Notes: a model not told the origin generated them from the sequence alone. 16,890 bases of DNA from an uncultured Eubacteriales bacterium (GCA_900547135.1 URFJ01000028.1:1-16890), one strand, 5' to 3'. Counted from the first letter of the stretch, positions 7,955 to 14,640 are shown. Program-made: numbers and translations.

Positions 7955-8185
7955 CCACAAAATCATTAACTAGGTCTACTATTTTGACATGAAAAAGCAA
8001 GAACCTTATAGAAAGTGTCCCTCTTTCCTATTCTTGCCGTTCATCTTTCGTTACGCATTAGGGCGCTGATTTTGATAGGAGAGGTATAAGCCCCTTACCC
8101 TCCTGATCCGTGTTTATAAGCTAAGTCAGGGTATACAGGCTAGCTCAGCCTTATTTTAAAAGGGGGCTGCTCTACACTAATAAGC
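7955..8185. other. Gene-free stretch with two imperfect hairpins
   Basis: There is no convincing reading frame here. Imperfect hairpins are visible at 7997-8037 (GCAAGA/TCTTGC outer stem with ATAGAAAG/CTTT-CTAT inside) and at 8077-8104 (AGGAG-GGTA with TACCCTCCT, one bulge). Neither has a T-run. Their role is unknown. Confidence 0.4.
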
Positions 8186-8219
8186 TTAACGTGATACGGC
8201 CATGGCCGTATCACGTTAA
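8186..8219 (-). terminator. Perfect 34-nt palindrome downstream of feoB
   Basis: TTAACGTGATACGGCCA (8186-8202) is followed directly by its exact complement (8203-8219). It sits three bases past the feoB stop on the feoB strand and is followed by GCTTATTA. It probably serves as a terminator with a poor T-tract. Confidence 0.65.
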
Positions 8220-8222
8220 AGT

Positions 8223-10316
8223 TCAAACAAGCCCGAGCAGACGCACGGCGTTTGCGACAATGGCGCATACCGCGATTCCAACCAGCGTAGGAATCAGGGC
8301 CGATACCCCCGTCCATTTCCAGCTTTGCGTCTCTTTGCGTATTGTCAGCAGCGTAGTAGAGCATGGCCAGTGCAGCAGAGAGAACAACATCGTGCACAGC
8401 GCCGTCATCCATGTCCAGCCATTATCAATAAACAGTGCCTTTAAACTGGCTAAATCGAGCTCCATAATGCTTCCCGTCTGCATGTAAGCCATAATAACTA
8501 TGGGGATAACGATCTCATTGGCCGGAAAGCCGAGTATAAATGCAAGAAGAATCACTCCGTCAAGCCCGATAAACCGTGCAAAAGGATCCAGAAAGCCCGC
8601 GATATGAGAAAGCAGGCTTGCCCCGTTAGCCGTTACATTTCCAAGGATCCATAATATCAATCCTGCGGGAGCGGCAATCATTACAGCGCGCCCAAGGACG
8701 AAGATTGTTCTGTCCATAATCGACCGTACTATCACCTTGCCCAGCTGAGGGCTGCGGTATGGCGGAAGCTCAAGGGTATATGAGGAAGGTACGCCTTTAA
8801 GTATGGTTTTGGTCAGCGCTTTTGACACGAGAAATGTAGCCGCTACCCCTAAGAGAATCATTCCGGTCAGCAATAGAGCCGCTCCCGCCGAATTCCAAAG
8901 CCCGACCGATGTCCCTATAAAGAACATGGTTATTATGGATATAAGCGTTGGAAACCTGCCGTTGCATGGCACAAAATTATTGGTTATTATTGCTATGAGT
9001 CGCTCACGCTGCGAGTCGATGATCCGGCATCCGGTTACCCCGGCCGCGTTGCAACCAAACCCCATGCACATGGTTAGTGCCTGCTTTCCACATGCGCCAG
9101 CCCGTTTAAAGCCCCTGTCCAGGTTGAAAGCTATACGCGGCAGATAGCCTGAATCCTCCAGCAGCGTGAACAAAGGAAAGAATATTGCCATCGGGGGCAG
9201 CATAACCGCTACGACCCATGCTAATACCCTGTACACACCCTGGACCAGAATGCCGGTAAGCCAGGCTGGTGCATTTAAAACACCAAATAGGTCCACTAAT
9301 CGGTCTTCAATCCAGAATAGCCCCTTGGAAAGCAGTTCTGAAGGATAGTTGGCCCCCGTAATCGTTATAAACAACGTTATGCCAAGCAACAGCAGCATAA
9401 CTGGGACGGCGGTAAACCGTCCAGTAAGTATTCGGTCGAGCTTTCTATCGTTTTTGTCTTTATTGGGTTTTTCAATTTGCTCTGTGTGTGAGGCGTTTTC
9501 TTGTGCGGATTTTTCTATGCATGAAAGTATGTCTTCCTTAATGCTGTCTTCGGTGTAGCCGGCTTTGGGTAGAATTTCGTGCGCTTCATTCAGCGCCTCA
9601 TTCAGGCTTTTTTCATCAAGCTCCATTCTATTTTTAAGGCTTTCGCTTAGGTGACGGTCATTCTCAATAAACCTTAGCGCTGCGAAGCGCGGGTTAATAT
9701 TATGCTTTCCTGCCCTCAGAACGGGAAGTATTCGTTCAATGGCCTCCTCTAGAGGCTGTGGATAATCTATGTGAAGCGGGGGCGGGGGTGTTTGGCCGGC
9801 CGTATATGCTATCGCGCTGGCCAGGCCGTCCAGACCATCACTAGAGCGCGCCGAGCAGCCGACCACCCTTACTTTGAGCAGCCTTTCGAGCGTCTTGAGA
9901 TCGACCCGTATGTGCTTTTTCTTTGCTTCATCCATGATGTTGACGCATACGACCGTCGCCCCGGTGATTTCGAGTACCTGGAGTACGAGGTTGAGGTTCC
10001 TTTCGAGCACCGTCGCGTCGCATACCACAACCACCGCGTCAGGATTTTCAAGGCATATAAAATCCCTTGCGACCTCCTCCTCCTGCGAGTGCGCCATGAG
10101 CGAGTATGTTCCTGGCAAATCAACGATTGTGTATTCGTTTTCTTCAATGCTTAGATGTCCCTCCGCTATGGCCACGGTTTTTCCGGCCCAGTTTCCGGTG
10201 TGTTGGTTCATGCCCGTCAGCGCGTTGAATACGGTGCTCTTTCCAACGTTAGGATTGCCAGCGAGCGCGATTTTCTTGCGCCCGCTTCCTGATGATAAAA
10301 CATTCATGTTTTCCAT
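8223..10316 (-). CDS. feoB: Ferrous iron transporter FeoB
   Basis: A 697-residue polytopic membrane protein. The N-terminal G domain has the P-loop GNPNVGKST (20-28), NWAGKT (42-47), G3 DLPG (66-69), G4 NIMD (126-129) and G5 SARS (155-158). A helical linker (about 180-290) contains a charged stretch near 270-292. The membrane part has the two gate motifs, GFGCN (419-423) and FVPCNGR (448-454), and the late block SLLHWPCSTTLLTIRKET. FeoB imports Fe(II) under anaerobic conditions. ATG 10316 has GGGAGGT four bases upstream; Met4 is an alternative start. No feoA is adjacent on either side, which is uncommon but known. The long structured leader suggests control before or during translation. Confidence 0.95.
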   Translation of the reverse strand: MENMNVLSSGSGRKKIALAGNPNVGKSTVFNALTGMNQHTGNWAGKTVAIAEGHLSIEENEYTIVDLPGTYSLMAHSQEEEVARDFICLENPDAVVVVCDATVLERNLNLVLQVLEITGATVVCVNIMDEAKKKHIRVDLKTLERLLKVRVVGCSARSSDGLDGLASAIAYTAGQTPPPPLHIDYPQPLEEAIERILPVLRAGKHNINPRFAALRFIENDRHLSESLKNRMELDEKSLNEALNEAHEILPKAGYTEDSIKEDILSCIEKSAQENASHTEQIEKPNKDKNDRKLDRILTGRFTAVPVMLLLLGITLFITITGANYPSELLSKGLFWIEDRLVDLFGVLNAPAWLTGILVQGVYRVLAWVVAVMLPPMAIFFPLFTLLEDSGYLPRIAFNLDRGFKRAGACGKQALTMCMGFGCNAAGVTGCRIIDSQRERLIAIITNNFVPCNGRFPTLISIITMFFIGTSVGLWNSAGAALLLTGMILLGVAATFLVSKALTKTILKGVPSSYTLELPPYRSPQLGKVIVRSIMDRTIFVLGRAVMIAAPAGLILWILGNVTANGASLLSHIAGFLDPFARFIGLDGVILLAFILGFPANEIVIPIVIMAYMQTGSIMELDLASLKALFIDNGWTWMTALCTMLFSLLHWPCSTTLLTIRKETQSWKWTGVSALIPTLVGIAVCAIVANAVRLLGLV

Positions 10317-10320
10317 GGTT

Positions 10321-10560
10321 ACCTCCCACTACTAAAACAATGGCAATAAACATTGCCCTTAACGTTGACCGTTGTTTCGGGCGGCGTCACTCCCAACTAT
10401 AAGGGAGAATAAGGTTTCGCTGTGAATCGGACGTAAAGGTCGGCATGACGCCCGTAATATGCGGACATAAGGCCCTGTGTTATGCGGCGTGGCGTCCTAT
10501 ATTCGTATCAGTCCTACCTTAACGCTAATTTCCTGGCATTTATTACTTGTTCTGGATTCC
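10321..10560 (-). promoter_or_regulatory. Structured 5' leader of feoB, candidate riboregulator
   Basis: This 240-nt stretch has no plausible gene. In RNA order on the feoB strand, GACGCC (10496-10491) can pair with GGCGTC within 10452-10446, enclosing a CATAA/TTATG hairpin. Alternatively, GGCGTCA (10452-10446) can pair with TGACGCC (10389-10383), enclosing a CTCCC/GGGAG hairpin (10407-10390). The two pairings exclude each other, as in attenuators. The last hairpin before the ribosome site is terminator-like. It does not show the motifs I know for NiCo/czcD or yybP-ykoY metal riboswitches. This is a structural inference by eye. Confidence 0.4.
10342..10357 (-). terminator. Terminator-like or operator hairpin just before the feoB ribosome site
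   Basis: On the feoB strand GGCAAT-GTTT-ATTGCC is followed by ATTGTTTT, about 15 nt ahead of GGGAGG. The stem is short (6 bp). It could end transcription early, or act as a protein-binding palindrome. Confidence 0.4.
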
Positions 10561-10565
10561 AACAC

Positions 10566-10636
10566 GGGGCAAAAATTAAAATAGGATTTATACCTATATC
10601 CATTGCCGTAAACATGCATTATGGATGTTTTGCCCC
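10566..10636. other. 71-nt element with potential three-way-junction fold
   Basis: The closing stem is GGGGCAAAA (10566-10574) with TTTTGCCCC (10628-10636). Inside are two stems side by side: ATAGG/CCTAT (10581-10585 with 10593-10597) and ATCCAT/ATGGAT (10598-10603 with 10621-10626), the latter extendable by TGC/GCA. It may be an RNA domain upstream of feoB or a miniature inverted-repeat element. No target-site duplication is obvious. Confidence 0.45.
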
Positions 10637-10757
10637 AATGTATAAGGAAACTAAGTAATCATATGTTAAAATCTGATGAAATATAAGCCGTAGAGGCCAT
10701 ACAAATGGATTTGGATTGTATACTATATTACGGAACGATTATTGAAGGCATAAAGAA

Positions 10758-10806
10758 TTGGTTCATACCCGGAGTATCATGTGTTCGAGTCCAATCGCCG
10801 CTACCA
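10758..10806 (+). pseudogene. tRNA-Met (CAT) 3'-half remnant
   Basis: The anticodon loop TTCATAC is flanked by GG and CC (CAT at 10764-10766). It is followed by a T-loop TTCGAGT, the 3' acceptor strand CGCCGCT and ACCA (10803-10806). This matches the usual 3' half of clostridial elongator tRNA-Met. The T-stem 5' strand (ATGTG against CCAAT) has two mismatches. The 5' acceptor and D-arm are absent, and a protein-coding stub takes their place. It is not a functional tRNA. Such 3' fragments are typical attachment-site traces of integrated elements. Confidence 0.7.
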
Positions 10807-10847
10807 AACACGAGAAAGCTAGAATTTATCTGGCTCTTTCGTTGTTT
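10807..10847 (+). terminator. Imperfect hairpin after the tRNA remnant
   Basis: AAACACGAGAAAGC...TAGA can pair, with small bulges, with TCTG...GCTCTTTCGTTGTTT. This is the expected place and form of a tRNA terminator, so it was probably inherited with the tRNA 3' end. Confidence 0.55.
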
Positions 10848-10969
10848 GGGGGGCGGCGAGGTTGCGTGAAAATCGATGGTTTAAGGGCGGATTTGAGGCG
10901 AAGTTCATCATGAGTGATGTCGGTGGGAAGAAACCGTGCCCATTCGTCGATAAATCGGAATTTATTTAC
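10826..10969 (-). other. In-frame continuation of reading frame past a stop
   Basis: After the TAA at 10970-10972 the same minus-strand frame stays open for 47 codons, including FRFIDEWARFLPTDITHDEL, to a TAA at 10826. There is no ATG start. The amino-acid make-up looks protein-like, but the last codons lie in the tRNA-associated hairpin. It may be a lost C-terminal extension or a separate decayed gene. Confidence 0.3.
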
Positions 10970-11482
10970 TTACTCCCGTAATGAAGAAAAGTAAGCCAGA
11001 TAAAACTGTTTCATTCTCTCACCTTGGTCAATGTGTTCTTTAATATAATTTGCATTCTGTTTCTGTTCAATCGTATCAACTTCTGAATACCTGTGGATGT
11101 CAATATTTATCTTTTTCTCTTCTTTCAAAATCTCGGTATAGAGGTCGTCAATCACTTCGCATTGATGAACGGGCACCGCTGTCTCGCTTTCCCATGTATG
11201 TCCCTTTGTGTTTATCAGGCTACCCGCCTCTTCAGCAGAGTAAATGTATCCCCGTTTGCCGCCATAAAGTATTCTTAATTAGTTCGGAAATCTCTCGATG
11301 TAGTGTTGTTTCCCATCCTTGCCAAGGGCCATGGTAACAAAGTTTTCGTCCCTGCTTCGACAACAAACCAAGGCATAACACCTATCCTCGGTAAAACAGG
11401 CAACTCTCTTCCCTGACATATGAGATGTTGAATTTGTTTTGATGAAGCTTAATCCCTCAATGATTGTTCCATGGTATAGCAT
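10970..11482 (-). pseudogene. YGTIIEG-family hypothetical gene interrupted by one nonsense codon
   Basis: From ATG 11482 (GAGG at 11488-11491, five bases upstream) the frame encodes MLYHGTIIEGLSFIK... to RFPN, then TAA at codon 68 (11279-11281). It resumes in the same frame as LRILYGGKRGYIYSAEE and so on to the stop at 10970. Without that TAA (a CAA-to-TAA change would explain it) the product would be about 170 residues. I recall similar uncharacterised proteins in gut Clostridia but no function. The start resembles the 'YHGT' opening of ADP-ribosyltransferase-like folds (DUF3990), which is only a suggestion. A strong promoter precedes it, and the frame is otherwise intact, so the inactivation looks recent. 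Confidence 0.7.
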
Positions 11483-11537
11483 ATGTACCTCAACAACTTC
11501 CCGATTTATCAAGCCACTGGGCGTTGCTCATGCACAT

Positions 11538-11566
11538 ATTATACCATTCCGCTCTAACTCAATCAA
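11538..11566 (-). promoter_or_regulatory. Strong sigma-A promoter for the YGTIIEG-family gene
   Basis: On the minus strand: TTGATT (11566-11561), 17-bp spacer, TATAAT (11543-11538) with an extended TGG in front. The transcript would start near 11531, about 49 nt before ATG 11482. Confidence 0.8.
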
Positions 11567-11880
11567 CATTGCATAGAATCCACCGGGAACTCTCTTACAA
11601 ACATAGCATCAAGAGCGCTACTGCGCCATTGATGCCTTTCCTGAGTGAACCCAACCCCCTTGGCACGTCCGCTTCGGCGGGGTAATACCCCACGGCTTTT
11701 CCCTGCAAGGTAATCCCTCACAGGGCTTATTGCCGCTGTGGTGTAACACACTACGCTTCGCAAGCGAAACGCGTGCGCCCTTCCGGGGGCTCTACGGTGG
11801 ATGGTCACGATATTGCCCGCCGATTCATCGTCATCATTGTCATAACTGCCATACCGACCTCGCGAACGTTTGCCCCACAT
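11563..11880 (-). CDS. Short basic/acidic ORF of doubtful status in a GC-rich block
   Basis: A 105-codon frame that starts at ATG 11880 behind GAGGTG. It begins MWGKRSRGRYGSYDNDDD and is then Arg-rich. I do not recognise it. The strand matches that of the next small gene, and its end overlaps that gene's promoter. The DNA here is clearly more GC-rich than both flanks. It could be a mobile-element gene or a chance frame in structured non-coding DNA. Confidence 0.3.
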   Translation of the reverse strand: MWGKRSRGRYGSYDNDDDESAGNIVTIHRRAPGRAHAFRLRSVVCYTTAAISPVRDYLAGKSRGVLPRRSGRAKGVGFTQERHQWRSSALDAMFVREFPVDSMQC

Positions 11881-12135
11881 TCACCTCGTGTCGAGAATAA
11901 GGGCGGATGGCATTACCAGTGTTAGCTCACCCCAAAAGAACGTACGCGGGCCTACGTGGGCGCTCACGTTGCCGGGTTGGCGACACAGGATTCCCAGCGA
12001 GATCGGTTGGCCTACCCCCGACTTCACAAGCAAGGAATGATTAATATTGTACACATCAACTATACTTTGAACGTAATGGAAACAATACTTAGCTGGCGGA
12101 ACGTATGCTATACACGATATATTAATACGCTTCAA
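11881..12135 (-). other. Open frame preceding the short ORF, same frame
   Basis: An 84-codon frame (ATG 12135, stop 11881-11883) ends directly before the ATG at 11880. Its codons look irregular and the first third lies in AT-rich DNA. A hairpin ACGTG/CACGT (11954-11969) lies within it. Probably not a true gene; it may be part of the same element remnant. Confidence 0.25.
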
Positions 12136-12436
12136 AGAAACCTGTCTGTTTCAGGCAGATATAACCGTGGTTTATGAAATGATGGGGTTCATCATCCGTT
12201 CATCATGCCACAAGAGCCGAGAACGCGGACAAGACCCGCGGGAATAGTGTACGGGACACGGGATTTCACAGATGGATGGTGTCAGGTTTTTCTGCCCATA
12301 TGTTCAAATTCCCATAAACACGGTTTATGGATACCACTTGCATTCATACCTATAGATAATAAAGAATGGTGCTTTTAGAGAATTGAAGCCGCCTTTTTAT
12401 ATAGCTGGCAAGCCGCCCGAGCGTAATAATGTAAAT
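12136..12436. other. Gene-free, hairpin-rich stretch
   Basis: Several short perfect or near-perfect stems: CTGTCTG/CAGGCAG with TTT loop (12142-12158), CGCGG/CCGCG (12224-12240), GTGT/ACAC (12247-12259) and CCATAAAC/GTTTATGG with a 3-nt loop (12312-12330). There are also a direct repeat GTTCATCAT (12187-12195 and 12198-12206) and a repeat AAGCCGCC (12386-12393 and 12410-12417). This density is seen in transfer origins, attachment regions and structured RNAs; which applies is unknown. Confidence 0.45.
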
Positions 12437-12574
12437 TTATATATGTTGGTTATCCTTTTTCTTTTCATTATTGTATATAGTCAGCTCGAACTTATCAAAG
12501 TCAACGCCTTCCATAAAGTCGGACGGCCTAAATACGGTTCTGGAGAACCTCTCTAGTTCCTTCTCGTGCTTTTT
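12437..12574 (-). pseudogene. C-terminal tail of an unidentified gene, joined to guaA
   Basis: A 45-codon frame ends at TAA 12437-12439 and reads KELERFSRTVFRPSDFMEGV then DFDKFELTIYNNEKKKD. It has protein-like composition but no start of its own. Upstream, its frame enters guaA in a different phase, so the two were joined by deletion or insertion near 12567. I do not recognise the parent protein. Confidence 0.5.
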
Positions 12575-12980
12575 CAATATAATCGGTATGACTCATCCAA
12601 CAGATCGTGCTGGGGGATACATTTTTAAATAATGCAGATTCTGTATCCACTGCAACCTCAGTCTTACCATATTCGCTGACAGGCGCAGTTTTTACGCTGC
12701 CGCCCAGCATATAGGACATAAGCTGTGATCCATAACAGATTCCCAGAATCGGAATACCCATTTCGAATATCTCTTTCGGGCATCTGGGGGAATCCTCTCC
12801 GTATACACTGTTGGGGCCACCTGTAAAGATGATACCCTTAGGGTTCATTTCCCGGATCTTATCCAGACTGAGCGTATAAGGATGCACTTCACAATATACA
12901 TTACATTCTCTGACTCTTCTGGCAATCAGCTGATTGTACTGTCCGCCAAAGTCAAGAACAATAACAAGTTCCCGATCCAT
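12528..12980 (-). pseudogene. guaA: GMP synthase, N-terminal fragment (truncated)
   Basis: From ATG 12980 (GGAGGAG a few bases upstream) the first 138 codons are a normal glutamine amidotransferase domain: DFGGQYNQLIARRVRE (10-25), TGGPNSVY (53-60), the catalytic Cys in LGICYGSQ (C82), and WMSHTDYIEKA (128-138). Homology stops there, at about 12567. Twelve unrelated codons follow, then a stop at 12528. The rest of the domain, including its His-Glu part, and the whole ATP-pyrophosphatase half (family length about 510-520) are missing. It therefore cannot make GMP from XMP. An intact guaA is expected elsewhere in the genome. Confidence 0.85.
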
Positions 12981-13080
12981 TCGTCTCCTCCTCGAGTTAA
13001 TTTTGAAACAACAGGGCCAACAGTCTGAAAAAGTGTACCCGCACTCCATGACCACTGACCTGATATCATCATAATGAACA

Positions 13081-13109
13081 ATTATAGTTGGAATCCCCTG
13101 TTCTGTCAA
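13081..13109 (-). promoter_or_regulatory. Consensus sigma-A promoter of guaA
   Basis: On the minus strand a perfect TTGACA (13109-13104), 17-bp spacer and perfect TATAAT (13086-13081). The leader to ATG 12980 is about 93 nt. I see no purine riboswitch core in it. Confidence 0.8.
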
Positions 13110-13211
13110 AGGTTTTCCATGCCGTTTCCTTTTCTGATTTACGAAAAAGATCGACCATCGCACCGATTAATCATTCACCGTCTAAAGTCACTGCAATTCG
13201 GTAACCTTATT

Positions 13212-14543
13212 TCAACTTTTTTGCGCAAAATGCTCCCATTTATGTCCCTTATATCGGAGCACATAGAAGATTTCCCGCACAACCCAGTCGATAAACATCG
13301 CCATCCAAATGGAAACCAGGCCAAAGTGACAAACATAAGTGAATACGTAAGCAAGCACGACTCGAAATACCCACATGGAAAAAATAGCAACACTCATCGG
13401 CCAGACTACATCGCCTGCTGCCCTCAGTGTATTCGGAACGCCAAACGCCGGCATCCAAAGAAATGCACTTGCAACCGCATGGATCCGTACAATCTGAATC
13501 GTCAGCTGAGCTGCATCCGGTCCGAGATTGAAAAAGGTTACCAGTATCGGAGCTGACAGGTAAAGAATGATCGACAGACAGCTGATCCCGATCATCGCAT
13601 CCCTGCAAAGACGTCTGGTATAATAACGCGCCTGGTCATATCTTCCTGCGCCAACGCATACGCTGACTACCGATACGATCGCAAGGTTGATGGCAAAGCC
13701 CGGCAGGTTATTCCAGTTCGCAATTGTGCCCGTAACCGCATTTGCAGCGATCGCAGAAGTCCCCATTGTTGCGACTGCACTCATAACGAGAATTTTACCC
13801 AGCTGGAACATGCTATTTTCCAGACCGTTTGGAATCGCGATATACAGGATCTTCTTAATCAGACTGCAATTAAACTTCCAGGTAATCTGCCCGCAGAGGT
13901 TGATTTCTTTTTTGGTTTGGAACATCAACAAAAAAATCACAACTGCCGCTACATATCTGGAAATGGTAGTCGGGATCGCAACGCCTGCTACACCCATGTG
14001 CAAACCATAAATGCAGATCGCATTGCCGACCACATTGATTACATTCATCAGCAAGGACACCCACATCGTCACCTTTGATTCGTTCATCGCCCGAAACAAC
14101 GCCGCACAGGAATTATATATGGCAAGTGCAACAAACGAATACGTCGTGATAATCAGATAGGTCTTGCTCGCCTTCATAACGTCATCCTCGATTTTACCGA
14201 ACATCAGACGCAGCAGCGGATCATGTGCCGTTATAAAAATAACGGAAATAACGAACGCGAGCAGTGTGGCGAACAATAAGATCTGCCATGCCGACTTACA
14301 TGCGTCCTCTCTTTTCTTTTTCCCAAGGAAATGTCCTGAAACGACTGCACCGCCGGTTGCCAGAGCAGAGAACACATTGATCAGCAAAATGTTGACCGTG
14401 TCTACCAGTGAAACGCCTGAAACCGCCGCTTCTCCCGCCGCAGAAACCATAATCGTATCCGCCATTCCAACAGCAATTGCAAGAATCTGTTCAATGATCA
14501 GCGGTATAATCAGCTTCCGCAGATCCTTCCCCGAATAAAGCAT
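13212..14543 (-). CDS. MATE-family multidrug/cation efflux protein
   Basis: A 443-residue membrane protein with about 12 hydrophobic segments in two similar halves, the normal MATE size. It begins LYSGKDLRKLIIPLIIEQ, the usual opening of clostridial MATE proteins. It then has GMADTIMVSAAGEAAVSGVS in helix 1-2, and a second-half block starting LIKKILYIAIPNGLEN that mirrors the first. MATE pumps export drugs or metabolites in exchange for Na+ or H+. ATG 14543 is preferred because GGAGGGG lies directly ahead with proper spacing. The in-frame ATG at 14555 would add four residues (MEGK) that are that ribosome site. It is divergent from spoIIID. Confidence 0.92.
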   Translation of the reverse strand: MLYSGKDLRKLIIPLIIEQILAIAVGMADTIMVSAAGEAAVSGVSLVDTVNILLINVFSALATGGAVVSGHFLGKKKREDACKSAWQILLFATLLAFVISVIFITAHDPLLRLMFGKIEDDVMKASKTYLIITTYSFVALAIYNSCAALFRAMNESKVTMWVSLLMNVINVVGNAICIYGLHMGVAGVAIPTTISRYVAAVVIFLLMFQTKKEINLCGQITWKFNCSLIKKILYIAIPNGLENSMFQLGKILVMSAVATMGTSAIAANAVTGTIANWNNLPGFAINLAIVSVVSVCVGAGRYDQARYYTRRLCRDAMIGISCLSIILYLSAPILVTFFNLGPDAAQLTIQIVRIHAVASAFLWMPAFGVPNTLRAAGDVVWPMSVAIFSMWVFRVVLAYVFTYVCHFGLVSIWMAMFIDWVVREIFYVLRYKGHKWEHFAQKS

Positions 14544-14611
14544 TTTCCCCTCCATCCCGCAAAATATGCGGTTTTTTATTTCTCATTTGTCTGGCTTTTT
14601 CCCTTACGCTG

Positions 14612-14640
14612 AGTATAGCATATTTTCCCTGTCCCCGTAA
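14612..14640 (-). promoter_or_regulatory. Promoter of the MATE gene
   Basis: On the minus strand TTACGG (14640-14635), 17-bp spacer, TATACT (14617-14612) with an extended TGC before it. The -35 is weak and the -10 good. Confidence 0.55.

Larger units (their letters stand above)
10705..10869 (+). pseudogene. Chimeric ORF: start of a YGTIIEG-family gene fused to a tRNA-Met remnant
   Basis: A 54-codon frame starts at ATG 10705 with AGAGG eight bases upstream. Its first 17 residues include ILYYGTIIEGIK, matching the start of the gene on the other strand at 11482 (MLYHGTIIEGLSFIK). From about 10758 the frame simply reads through a tRNA 3' half and its trailing hairpin, so the remaining residues are accidental. 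It is the 5' stub of a second family member, cut by a recombination event. Confidence 0.6.

Noticed and set aside
8191..8487. Plus-strand frame antisense to the end of feoB
   Set aside because: It is a shadow of the well-supported feoB frame and the terminator palindrome.
10321..10560. A possible feoA in the feoB leader
   Set aside because: All minus-strand frames are broken or lack FeoA-like sequence; the repeats and stems fit a non-coding leader better.
10321..10560. NiCo (czcD) or yybP-ykoY metal riboswitch upstream of feoB
   Set aside because: The conserved cores I know for these classes are not visible on the feoB strand; an Rfam scan would be decisive.
10758..10806. Functional tRNA-Met
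   Set aside because: The 5' acceptor strand and D-arm are missing and the T-stem has mismatches.
12141..12330. CRISPR array
   Set aside because: The repeats are 8-9 bp, occur only twice each and have no regular spacers.
12980..13086. Guanine riboswitch in the guaA leader
   Set aside because: No purine aptamer core or closing stem can be seen in the roughly 93-nt leader.
12981..13163. N-terminal extension of the guaA frame
   Set aside because: It would span the perfect guaA promoter and leader, and the residues show no family match.
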